DNA of 64,000 nucleotides, taken from assembly GCF_012103215.1 (NCBI RefSeq), contig NZ_JAAVNE010000008.1:1-64000 (forward strand). The letters run 5' to 3'. A model generated the notes under the pieces. The model ran no database searches. It saw only the letters and a program-made list of their open reading frames with translations, and was not told where the DNA came from. This stretch comes from Falsiroseomonas selenitidurans. GTDB taxonomy: Bacteria; Pseudomonadota; Alphaproteobacteria; Acetobacterales; Acetobacteraceae. The position numbers and the translations under genes were made by a program. Every line of letters starts with the position of its first letter. Within the stretch, counting starts at the first letter, position 1. Of this stretch, positions 44,694 to 53,986 are shown in pieces.

Positions 44694-45322
44694 GGGTCCT
44701 GGTCCTTGTGCGGGAGGTCACGGGTTGCGGCATCCCGCCGCAGGGTGTCGATCAGGGCGCCGATGGCCCAGGAAACGGCCTCCCCGGCCTGGCGGCCATC
44801 GAGCTGCCAGTAATCCTTGAGGCTCTGCCAGGCGCCGGCGCTGTAGAGCAGCTGGATGACCGCGGCCGCCTGTTCCGCGCGTTCCGGCGGCACGCCTTGC
44901 GCCACCTCGGCCAGGCTGGTGCGGAAGGCGCGACGGCGCTCCTCATTCGCCGCCAGGCGCATCTCGCGGCCGGCGCCGGAGGCGAGGGCGGCGCGGATCA
45001 CCCCCTCATGCCGGTCGAAGCCGGCGAAGGTCTCGGCCGGCAAGGTGCGCAGATCCGCCTCGTTCTGCGGCCAGGTGCGGAGTGCCACGCGCTGGTTCAT
45101 CCCTTCCCAGAAGGCGGCCAGCAGCGCCGCCTTGTTGGGGAAATGGCGGAACACCGTGCGCCGCTCCACCCCCGCCTGGGCGGCGACGGCATCGAAGGAC
45201 AGCGGGGCCTCCGGCATGGCCTGCAGCAGATGCTCGACCGCCTGCAGGATGCGCGCGCGCGTGTCGCTGGCCTGGGCCTGGCGGAGGGGGCTGTCATAGC
45301 GGCGCACTGTCAGTGTATTCAT
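44690..45322 (-). CDS. TetR family transcriptional regulator
   Basis: 210 residues. N-terminal helix-turn-helix: TRARILQAVEHLL, then SFDAVAAQAGVERRTVFRHFPNKAALLAAFW (about 42-72), the TetR pattern with Phe/Arg-His-Phe. The C-terminal ligand domain is undistinguished. ATG 45322 overlaps a direct repeat TGACAT, and TTGACC on the minus strand (complement of 45353-45358) may be its -35 element. It is the first gene of a two-gene unit with the cupin and is divergent from the deacetylases, which it may also control. Confidence 0.87.
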   Translation of the reverse strand: MNTLTVRRYDSPLRQAQASDTRARILQAVEHLLQAMPEAPLSFDAVAAQAGVERRTVFRHFPNKAALLAAFWEGMNQRVALRTWPQNEADLRTLPAETFAGFDRHEGVIRAALASGAGREMRLAANEERRRAFRTSLAEVAQGVPPERAEQAAAVIQLLYSAGAWQSLKDYWQLDGRQAGEAVSWAIGALIDTLRRDAATRDLPHKDQDP

Positions 45323-45339
45323 GACATTAAAAGTGACAT
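45322..45339. promoter_or_regulatory. TGACAT direct repeats at the TetR gene start
   Basis: TGACAT occurs at 45322-45327 and again at 45334-45339, one full helical turn apart (12 bp), in an AT-rich patch at the start of the TetR gene. Might be regulator half-sites; a clear palindrome is not present, so the reading is tentative. Confidence 0.35.
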
Positions 45340-45468
45340 CAAATATGGGGAGGGTCAAGCGCCTTCGGTTGGCGCGCGGCGCGGCGCGGCCTAGCCTGGG
45401 GCCCTGCCGCCAGGGGATTTCGATTCCATGCACGCTGCGCACCGCGTCCATCCTGGCGGCCGATCGGC

Positions 45469-46374
45469 ATGACCCGCGTGATCCCGCCGGAGGACCGCTA
45501 CCCGCACGCGCCGCTGCCCTTCCGGCCCAGGCTCACCTGGCCGGGGGGCGCGCGGCTGGCGGTCTGGGTCTGTCCGAATATCGAGCATTACGAATTTTTG
45601 CCGGCCCAGCAGGGCAGCCCGCGCGACCCCTGGCCGCGCACGCCGCATCCCGACGTCCTGTCCTATTCCCTCAAGGACTACGGCAACCGCGCCGGCGTCT
45701 GGCGGATGATGGAATGCCTGGACGCGCATGGCATCCGCGGCAGCGTCTCCTTCTCCATGAGCGTCGGCGACATGTTTCCCGAAATCCTGGACGGGATGCT
45801 GACCCGCGACTGGGACGTGTTCAGCCACGGGCTGTACAACACCCGCTACCACTGGAACCTGCCCGAGGATGCGGAGCGCGCCGAGATCGAGGCCAGCGTC
45901 GCCGCCTGGAAGCGGCTGACCGGCAGGCAGCTGCGCGGCTGGTTCTCCCCGGCTGCGTCCAACACGCTGGTCACGCCGGACCTGGTGGCGGAGGCCGGCA
46001 TCTCCTACCTCTGTGACTTCTACCATGACGACCAGCCGACGCCGATTTGTGTACGAGGTGGCCGGCTGGTCTCCATCCCCTATACGATGGACCTGAACGA
46101 CGCGGTGATGATCGGCGCCGGCGCGGCGGAGGGGGCCGATTTCCTGCGCGCCGGACTCGACATGTTCGAGACGCTGTATGCGGAGGGTGCGACGCAGCCG
46201 CGGGTCATGTGCATCGCGCTGCACCCCTACATCATGGGCCGCCCGCACCGAATCCGCTTCCTGGACGCGCTGCTCGGGCATATCCGGCGGCATGAGGGGG
46301 TGTGGTTCACGACCGGCGCCGAGATGGCCGATTGGTACCTGGCGAACCACCACGACGCGGCGATGCGCGGATGA
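45469..46374 (+). CDS. Polysaccharide deacetylase family protein, PuuE-like (1 of 2)
   Basis: 301 residues with a NodB-homology fold but not the TFDDG metal motif: the first strand ends WVCPNIEHYEF, similar to the allantoinase PuuE and cyclic-imide hydrolase group. DVFSHGLYNTRYHWN (about 117-131) supplies the His-Gly loop, and ALHPYIMGRPHRI the late His segment. This group hydrolyses cyclic ureides or imides rather than chitin oligomers. No signal peptide. The start of the following paralog overlaps its stop (ATGA). ATG 45469 has no clear ribosome site. Confidence 0.85.
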   Translation: MTRVIPPEDRYPHAPLPFRPRLTWPGGARLAVWVCPNIEHYEFLPAQQGSPRDPWPRTPHPDVLSYSLKDYGNRAGVWRMMECLDAHGIRGSVSFSMSVGDMFPEILDGMLTRDWDVFSHGLYNTRYHWNLPEDAERAEIEASVAAWKRLTGRQLRGWFSPAASNTLVTPDLVAEAGISYLCDFYHDDQPTPICVRGGRLVSIPYTMDLNDAVMIGAGAAEGADFLRAGLDMFETLYAEGATQPRVMCIALHPYIMGRPHRIRFLDALLGHIRRHEGVWFTTGAEMADWYLANHHDAAMRG

Positions 46375-47255
46375 TCGAACGCGGCATGGATCATGCGATC
46401 CACCCCTACAGTGCCCAGCCGGACCGGCCGGATTTCCGCTGGCCCGGCGGCAGGCGCGTCGCCGTCTATCTGCTGCTGCACCTGGAACACACGGAGATCC
46501 AGCCGCCGGAGGGCTCGCATCGCGACCCGCGCTTTCGCGGCGCCTTCTTCAGCGGCAATCCGGACTGGACCACCTACACCCAGCGTGACTACGGCAACCG
46601 CATCGGCGCCTGGCGCATCCTGGACCTGCTGGACCGCCTGCGCCTGACGGCCAGCGTCGCCGTCAACCTGCTGGCCGCGCAGCGCCATCCGGAACTGGTC
46701 AGCGCGTATCGCGACCGGGGCTTCGAGCCGGTGGCGCATGGAATCTCCGCCAGCCGCATGGTGACCAGCCTGATGACGGAGGCGGAGGAGGCGGCGGAGA
46801 TCGCCCTGGTGCGGGATGGGCTGGCAAAGCTATGGCCCGGCGCCACCGGCTGGCTTGGCCAGGACCACGGCGCCACGCTGCACACCTCTCGGCTGCTGGC
46901 GGAGGCCGGTTTTGGCTACAGCCTGGACTGGGCGAATGACGACGAACCCTATCGCCACGCCTCCGGCCTTCTGGCGCTGCCGCCGCCCGGGGAATGGGAC
47001 GATGTGCAGACCCTGTGGCTGCGCCGCGTGCCGGTGACGCGCTGGCCGGGGCTGGTGGCGGAGGCGCTGGACCGGCTGCTGGCGGAACCCCGCGGCGGCC
47101 GGGTGCTCGGGCTGGGCATTCATCCGTGGATGCTCGGGGCGCCGCATCGGGTGCGCTACCTGGCGGAGGCGCTGGAGGGGGTCGCCGGCCGGGGCGATGT
47201 GCATATCGCCACGGCGGGGGCGCTGGCCGCGGAGGTGTCCTCGTTCGGGCGCTGA
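46371..47255 (+). CDS. Polysaccharide deacetylase family protein, PuuE-like (2 of 2)
   Basis: 294 residues, paralog of the preceding gene: WPGGRRVAVYLLLHLEHTEI parallels the first strand there, QRDYGNRIGAWRILDLL parallels LKDYGNRAGVWRMMECL, and LGIHPWMLGAPHRVRYL parallels the late His block. The His-Gly loop is PVAHGISASRM and lacks the second His of the partner. So one member may be catalytic and the other altered in metal binding, or they form a heteromer. Translationally coupled by a 4-bp overlap. Its stop is 4 bp from the stop of the convergent pentapeptide gene. Confidence 0.83.
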   Translation: MIERGMDHAIHPYSAQPDRPDFRWPGGRRVAVYLLLHLEHTEIQPPEGSHRDPRFRGAFFSGNPDWTTYTQRDYGNRIGAWRILDLLDRLRLTASVAVNLLAAQRHPELVSAYRDRGFEPVAHGISASRMVTSLMTEAEEAAEIALVRDGLAKLWPGATGWLGQDHGATLHTSRLLAEAGFGYSLDWANDDEPYRHASGLLALPPPGEWDDVQTLWLRRVPVTRWPGLVAEALDRLLAEPRGGRVLGLGIHPWMLGAPHRVRYLAEALEGVAGRGDVHIATAGALAAEVSSFGR

Positions 47256-47259
47256 ACCC

Positions 47260-49254
<1,995 letters not shown>

Positions 49255-49396
49255 GCCCAGCCCGCCCGTCCCGCGACCGCATCTTATCACGATGTCGGAT
49301 CGGATGGATGCCGTGGGCGGAGGCACGCGGTGGCTTTGCCCATTCGCGTCCCGGCGGGCGGAGGATCAACCCCCCGCCATCGCCGGCCGTGGCCTC

Positions 49397-50419
49397 TCAG
49401 CCACGATGGAAGCGATGGTGCCGCGGCCGCCCCATCATCCCCATCGCCGCCACGCCCGCCGCCGCCAGCACGCCCAGCGTCGTGCCCGGGTTGCGCAGCG
49501 CCCTGTTGTACAGGCTGTGGCTGAACTGGTGCCCCTGGTCGCCATAGCGGTGCCCGTCCTGCCCGGCGCTGTGCAGATTGTCCGGCGTGTCGCGCGGCGG
49601 GCGGCCGGCCTGCTTCGCGGTCTTGAAGTAGGCGTAGGTGAAGATCCGGTCCGTCAGGCTCGGCACGGTGCGGGCGGCGGCCACCATGCCGCGGCCCCAG
49701 CCGCCGACGATCCGGTTGCGGGTCGGGTGTTCCGCCGCATGCAGCACGGCATTCGCCACCACCTCCGGCGCATAGACCGGCGGCGGCACCTGGCTCGCCT
49801 CGTCCATGTAGTTCTTCGCGTGCTCGCCGAAGGGCGTGTCGATGCCGGAAGGCTGGATCAGCGTGATCGAAACCGGCGCCCCCTCATGCAGCATTTCCAT
49901 CCGCAGACTGTCGGTGAACCCCTTCACCGCATGCTTCGTCGCGGTATAGGCGCCGAGCAGCGGGGAGGGCATGTCGGAGGAGATGGAGCCGATGTTGATC
50001 AGCGCGCCGCCCCGCCACTTCAACTGCTTCAGCGCCGCGAGCGAACCATGCACCACGCCCCAGTAATTGGTCTGGAAGATGCGCTCATGATCCTCCGGCT
50101 TCATCTCCTCCAGCGTCGCATAGACGCCGATGCCGGCATTGTTCACCCAGGTGTCGAAGCCGCCGAATTCGGCCCGTGCGACCTCCGCGATCCGGTCCAC
50201 ATCCCCCCGCACGCCGACATCGGCGACGACGGTCGCGCAGCGCCCGCCCTTGGCGCGGATGCCGGCGCAGATCTCGGCCAGCGCCTCCTCGTTCCGCGCC
50301 GCCAGCACCACGGCGGCGCCGCGCGCGGCGGCCTTGCAGGCGGTGGTGAGGCCGATGCCGGAGGTCGCGCCGGTGATGACGATGACCTGCTCGGCCAGCG
50401 GCTTGAGGCGGTTTGTCAT
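49397..50419 (-). CDS. SDR family oxidoreductase with a C-terminal hydrophobic extension
   Basis: 340 residues. VIVITGATSGIGLTTA is the cofactor motif, WVNNAGIGVYATLEE the NNAG element, ALINIGSISSDMPSPLLGAYTATKHAVKGF carries catalytic Ser, Tyr and Lys. The SDR core ends at about 255; the remaining ~85 residues (NLHSAGQDGHRYGDQGHQF then a hydrophobic LGVLAAAGVAAMGMMG helix) form an extension that may attach it to the membrane. Start ATG 50419 with GGGAGA upstream. Similar proteins are linked to stress or lipid metabolism in alphaproteobacteria, but the substrate is unknown. Confidence 0.85.
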   Translation of the reverse strand: MTNRLKPLAEQVIVITGATSGIGLTTACKAAARGAAVVLAARNEEALAEICAGIRAKGGRCATVVADVGVRGDVDRIAEVARAEFGGFDTWVNNAGIGVYATLEEMKPEDHERIFQTNYWGVVHGSLAALKQLKWRGGALINIGSISSDMPSPLLGAYTATKHAVKGFTDSLRMEMLHEGAPVSITLIQPSGIDTPFGEHAKNYMDEASQVPPPVYAPEVVANAVLHAAEHPTRNRIVGGWGRGMVAAARTVPSLTDRIFTYAYFKTAKQAGRPPRDTPDNLHSAGQDGHRYGDQGHQFSHSLYNRALRNPGTTLGVLAAAGVAAMGMMGRPRHHRFHRG

Positions 50420-50542
50420 GGATGTCTCCCGTGTCATGCGGGGGACTCAACCGGTCAGCGCCGCCGATGTTGCCCGTCCTGAACGCCTCGTGAGCCTGGA
50501 ACCGCCCGGGTCACGCCCTGTCCTGGTTCTCGATGGACCTGG

Positions 50543-50842
50543 TCAGATGAACTGGCCGCGCAGGAAGCCCAGCGCGGGCAGGGGGCTCCAGGCCTTGGGC
50601 AGGTCGGCCCGGCGAATCGGCGCCACCGAGTAGTGCGGCACGGGCTGCTTCGACCGCCGCAGGAAATCCTCATAGGCGGAGACCTGCTGGGCCCGCCACG
50701 CCCGGTCCTCCAGCGCCGCCATGCGGTTGCGGTAGACATTGGCGACGCGCGACAGGCGCCCGGCGGTGGCGATCACCGCCCAGAGCGTGTCGTCGTCTCG
50801 GCCGCCCGATGAAGGGGTGGCGACAGGGGCGAGGTGCTGCAC
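50543..50842 (-). CDS. Small hypothetical protein (uncertain)
   Basis: 99 residues, mostly helical and basic (RNRMAALEDRAWRAQQVSAYEDFLRR), ending WSPLPALGFLRGQFI. No motif or family recognised. It fills the space between the SDR gene and the GST gene, and codon use looks like that of real genes here. No clear ribosome site, so the start could be further in. Confidence 0.42.
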   Translation of the reverse strand: MQHLAPVATPSSGGRDDDTLWAVIATAGRLSRVANVYRNRMAALEDRAWRAQQVSAYEDFLRRSKQPVPHYSVAPIRRADLPKAWSPLPALGFLRGQFI

Positions 50843-50961
50843 GGGCCTCAGATCAGCAAACCCGCCGGCTTTGGGTCAAGTGCGGCGTGTGTCACCAGGC
50901 CGGCTCTTCCCCGGAATCCCGCTTCATGGGATCAAACCTTCCGGCAAGGAGACGTATCGCC

Positions 50962-51591
50962 ATGATCGACCTCTACACCTGGAACACCCCGAACGGCCGC
51001 AAGATCTCCGTGGCGCTGGAGGAGATGGGGCTGCCCTACACCGTGCATGCGGTGAACATCTCCAAGGGCGAGCAGTTCGAGCCCGCCTTCCTGAAGATGT
51101 CGCCGAACAACCGCATCCCCGCCATCCACGATCCGGAAGGCCCGGACGGCCAGCCGATCAGCGTCTTCGAATCGGGCGCCATCCTGCTGTACCTGGCGGA
51201 GAAGACGGGGAAGTTCCTGCCCGCGGATGCGCGCGGGCGGGTGGCGGTGATGGAATGGCTGATGTGGCAGATGGGCGGCTTCGGCCCCATGCCCGGCCAG
51301 GTGCACCACTTCCTGATGCAGCCGGAGGGTCCGGCACGGGATTACGGCTTCAACCGCTACCACACCGAGACCAAGCGCCTGTACGGCGTGCTGGACCGCC
51401 GCCTGGCCGGGCGGGACTTCGTGGCGACGGATGGCGAGCCCAGCATCGCGGATTTCGCCATCCTCGGCTGGGCCTGGCGGCATGAACGCCACCAGGTGCC
51501 CTTCGACGACCTGCCGAACGTGGCCGCCTGGTACGAGCGGATGATGGCCCGCCCGGCGGTGCAGCGCGGCATGGAGGTGGCGCTGTCCTGA
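50962..51591 (+). CDS. Glutathione S-transferase family protein, YfcG/YghU-like
   Basis: 209 residues. Thioredoxin-like N-terminal domain: MIDLYTWNTPNGRKISVALEE, with TPNGRK typical of the nu-class (YfcG) enzymes that act as disulfide-bond oxidoreductases. PNNRIPAIHDP is the cis-proline region and VFESGAILLYLAEK the glutathione gamma-glutamyl site. The C-terminal helical domain ends NVAAWYERMMARPAVQRGM. AAGGAG lies 9 bases before ATG 50962; the longer open frame is leader. Cytoplasmic; likely glutathione-dependent disulfide reductase. Confidence 0.92.
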   Translation: MIDLYTWNTPNGRKISVALEEMGLPYTVHAVNISKGEQFEPAFLKMSPNNRIPAIHDPEGPDGQPISVFESGAILLYLAEKTGKFLPADARGRVAVMEWLMWQMGGFGPMPGQVHHFLMQPEGPARDYGFNRYHTETKRLYGVLDRRLAGRDFVATDGEPSIADFAILGWAWRHERHQVPFDDLPNVAAWYERMMARPAVQRGMEVALS

Positions 51592-51682
51592 GCCGCGCAA
51601 TCCGGCCGGCCGGCGCGCTTGCCCCCTGCCGCCCGGCCGGCTAAGGAGAGGGCTGCATACGTCGTGCAACTTCACACCCTGA

Positions 51683-51774
51683 GGAGGGGTGGCCGAGTGG
51701 CTGAAGGCGACGGTTTGCTAAACCGTTATAGGGGTAAAACCCTATCGAGGGTTCGAATCCCTTCCCCTCCTCCA
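51683..51774 (+). tRNA. tRNA-Ser (anticodon GCU)
   Basis: 92 bases. Acceptor arms GGAGGGG (51683-51689) and CCCCTCC (51764-51770); anticodon stem ACGGT/ACCGT with loop TTGCTAA, anticodon GCT reading AGC and AGU. Long variable arm (ATAGGG...CCCTAT), as in class II tRNAs. T arm with GGTTCGAATCC. 3' CCA is encoded at 51772-51774. The discriminator base (51771) is T, where bacterial serine tRNAs normally have G. Confidence 0.97.
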
Positions 51775-51874
51775 GTCCCTGCGGAATCGTCACGGTAGGC
51801 TGCGCCACGGTCCGCAGCCAGCGCCTGGCGCAGACGGGCGTGGATCGCCTGCGTTCGGCCGGGAACCAGCCCAT

Positions 51875-51933
51875 GGCGCCAGCCGGCGCCCCGGGCCCGC
51901 CGCCCCCCGGGCTTGCGCCCTGGCTGGGGCGCC
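51875..51933. other. GC-rich potential stem-loop before the amidohydrolase gene
   Basis: CCAGCC (51879-51884) can pair with GGCTGG (51922-51927), extended by GGCG/CGCC with a 2-nt bulge; two CCCGGG palindromes lie inside. It is in the 175-bp spacer between the tRNA and ATG 51950. Could be the tRNA terminator (no U-run) or just GC-rich sequence. Confidence 0.3.
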
Positions 51934-51949
51934 GGGCAGTCTGCCGCGC

Positions 51950-53041
51950 ATGACCCCCTCCGACACCGCCCTTTTCACCCCCTCGCGCCAGATCGCGGTC
52001 CGCCCCTCCTGGCTTGCGCAGGTTCAGGAGGCGGCGCTGGACCCGGGCCTGCCGATCGTCGATCCGCACCATCACCTCTGGGACCGGGAGGCGGAGCGCT
52101 ACCTGCTGGCGGACCTGCTGGAGGACACGGCCTGCGGCCATGACATCCGCGCCACCGTCTTCATCCAGTGCGGCGCGATGTACCGCCAGGATGGGCCGAC
52201 GGAGGCGCGTTCGCTGGGTGAGACGGAGTTCGTCAACGGCATCGCCGCCGCCAGCGCCAGCGGCACCTATGGCCGGCTGCGCGCCTGCGCCGGCATCATC
52301 GGCTTCGTCGACCTGACGCTGGGCGACCGCGTGACCCCGCTGCTGGAGGCGCATCTGGCCACGGCGCGGGACCGCTTCCGTGGCATCCGCAACCGCACCG
52401 CCTGGCATCCCGCGCCAGCGGTGCGGTCCAACCTGCTCGGCCCGCCGCCGGGGCCGCTGGAGGATCCGCGCTTCGTGGAGGGCGCGCGGTGCCTGGCCCC
52501 GCTCGGGCTGGTGCTGGATGTCTGGGCCTACCAGACGCAATTGCCGCTGGTCGCGGCCCTGGCGCGGGCGATCCCTGGCCTGACGGTGGTGGTGAACCAT
52601 TGCGGCGGGCCGCTCGGCGTCGGCCCCTTCGCCGGGCGCCGCGCGGAGGGCTTCGCCGCCTGGCGGGCGGAGGTGCTGGCACTCGCCGAGTTGCCCAATA
52701 CGGTGATGAAGCTGGGCGGCCTGGCGATGGAGATCGGCGGGTCCGACCACCACCGGCGCGACCGGCCGCCAGGGTCGGAGGAATTGGCGGCGGAATGGCG
52801 CCCGGTGGTGCACACGCTGATCGAGGCCTTCGGCGCCGGGCGCTGCATGTTCGAGAGCAACTTCCCGGTGGACAAGGGCATGGTCGGCTACGGCGTGCTG
52901 TGGAACGCCTTCAAGCGCCTGGCCGAGGGCGCCGGGGCGGCGGAGCGCGCGGCGCTGTTCGCCGGCACCGCGACGCGGATCTACAGGCTGGACGAAGCGC
53001 CCGGCTGCGACGGGTTGCGGGCGCTGGCTGCGGGCGCCTGA
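51950..53041 (+). CDS. Amidohydrolase 2 family metal-dependent hydrolase
   Basis: 363 residues. LPIVDPHHHLWDREAERYLL carries the D-x-H-x-H metal motif, VVVNHCGGP the third His, and CMFESNFPVDK the catalytic Asp (usual S-D/N-x-P). These proteins include 2-pyrone-4,6-dicarboxylate lactonase and fuconolactonase-like enzymes; they hydrolyse lactones or decarboxylate aromatic acids. No strong ribosome site before ATG 51950. It is followed by repeat R2 and then convergent genes. Because pcaHG and other ring-cleavage related genes lie nearby, a lactone intermediate is a reasonable guess. Confidence 0.87.
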   Translation: MTPSDTALFTPSRQIAVRPSWLAQVQEAALDPGLPIVDPHHHLWDREAERYLLADLLEDTACGHDIRATVFIQCGAMYRQDGPTEARSLGETEFVNGIAAASASGTYGRLRACAGIIGFVDLTLGDRVTPLLEAHLATARDRFRGIRNRTAWHPAPAVRSNLLGPPPGPLEDPRFVEGARCLAPLGLVLDVWAYQTQLPLVAALARAIPGLTVVVNHCGGPLGVGPFAGRRAEGFAAWRAEVLALAELPNTVMKLGGLAMEIGGSDHHRRDRPPGSEELAAEWRPVVHTLIEAFGAGRCMFESNFPVDKGMVGYGVLWNAFKRLAEGAGAAERAALFAGTATRIYRLDEAPGCDGLRALAAGA

Positions 53042-53047
53042 GCCCCT

Positions 53048-53151
53048 CGAGCATTCTCACCGCAAGCGAAGACGGTGAAACGGCTCCAGCTTATTGTTTC
53101 GACGCATTTTCCGAGTCGGCTTGCGAAGCCGCAAGGCTTGAAAATGCCCTA
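53048..53151. repeat. Repeat family R2, copy B, at a convergent junction
   Basis: Matches 44110-44213 in order and orientation over its length. The first hairpin keeps only a short perfect stem (TCACCG with CGGTGA); the second keeps GCATTTTC (53104-53111) with GAAAATGC (53140-53147) and inner CTTGCG with CGCAAG. Its last three bases, CTA, are the complement of the TAG stop of the minus-strand gene at 53149. Confidence 0.82.
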
Positions 53152-53847
53152 GCCTCCCGGCACCAGCCGCGCCCGTTCCGCCAGGGCTTCCGGCGCATTG
53201 GGCCAGGGGTAGAGCCGCAACCCGCAAAAGCCATCGGCCGCCGCCGGCGTGCGCAGTGCCTCGGGCAGGGTGGCCAGGGCGGCATCCTCCGGCGGGCGGG
53301 TGGCCCATTCGGTCAGCAGCGCCAGCGGGGGGCGGTCCGTGGTGCCGGTCGGCGTGTCGCGCCCGCGATGCAGCAGGCGGATGCCCTGGGCGCCCAGACC
53401 CCGCAGGGCTTCTGCGCCGCCTGCCGAGAGCCAGGCCGCCGCCGCAGCCTCCGCCGCCGCCGGCAGGCGCCACAGCAGCACCCAGTCCGCATCCAGCGGC
53501 GCGGCGGCGTCGGTTTCGGCGTCCGGGGCGGGGCCGGCCGGATGGTGGTGGTGGTGGTAGACGGTGCGTGGATTGGCCACCTCGGCCAGCACCGGCGGCC
53601 GATGCGCATCGGCCGCGGCCAGGCGGCGGTAGCGGGCGAAGGCCGGACTCTCGAACACCGACCAGCCCGGCGCCTGGTAGATGTCCACGACCGACAGCCC
53701 GCCCGAGACTGCGAGGTAGGAGGCGCAGCTGGTGAAGCCGCCCTGGAACAGGTGCGGCGCATGCGCCCCGGCATACCAGCGCGTGAAGCCTGCCAGCGCC
53801 TCTGCCGGCAAGCCAAGCTCCACGATGTAGACGATAGCCCGCTGCAT
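53149..53847 (-). CDS. Unknown protein, possibly dimeric alpha/beta-barrel type
   Basis: 232 residues from ATG 53847, with AAAGGA 8 bases upstream. MQRAIVYIVELGLPAEALAGFTRWYAGAHAPHLFQ at the start resembles EthD/antibiotic-monooxygenase type small barrels (strand, then W-Y...H-P). The second half repeats a similar layout (VLLWRLP...). A natural run of five histidines lies near residue 95. No catalytic residues recognised. It is just downstream of the second GGT gene on the same strand (139-bp gap) and ends inside repeat R2. Function not assigned. Confidence 0.6.
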   Translation of the reverse strand: MQRAIVYIVELGLPAEALAGFTRWYAGAHAPHLFQGGFTSCASYLAVSGGLSVVDIYQAPGWSVFESPAFARYRRLAAADAHRPPVLAEVANPRTVYHHHHHPAGPAPDAETDAAAPLDADWVLLWRLPAAAEAAAAAWLSAGGAEALRGLGAQGIRLLHRGRDTPTGTTDRPPLALLTEWATRPPEDAALATLPEALRTPAAADGFCGLRLYPWPNAPEALAERARLVPGG

Positions 53848-53986
53848 GCGCCGTCCTTTCCCGATTCTGTGCCGGCGAGGCATCCGCGCGACGCGGATCG
53901 CTTGCTGCGCCGACCGGCCCCGCCCTCGGTCACGCGCGCCGGCCCGGTGCCGTTGCCGGCCCGCGCGGCCAGCGCGGCGCCGGGCT

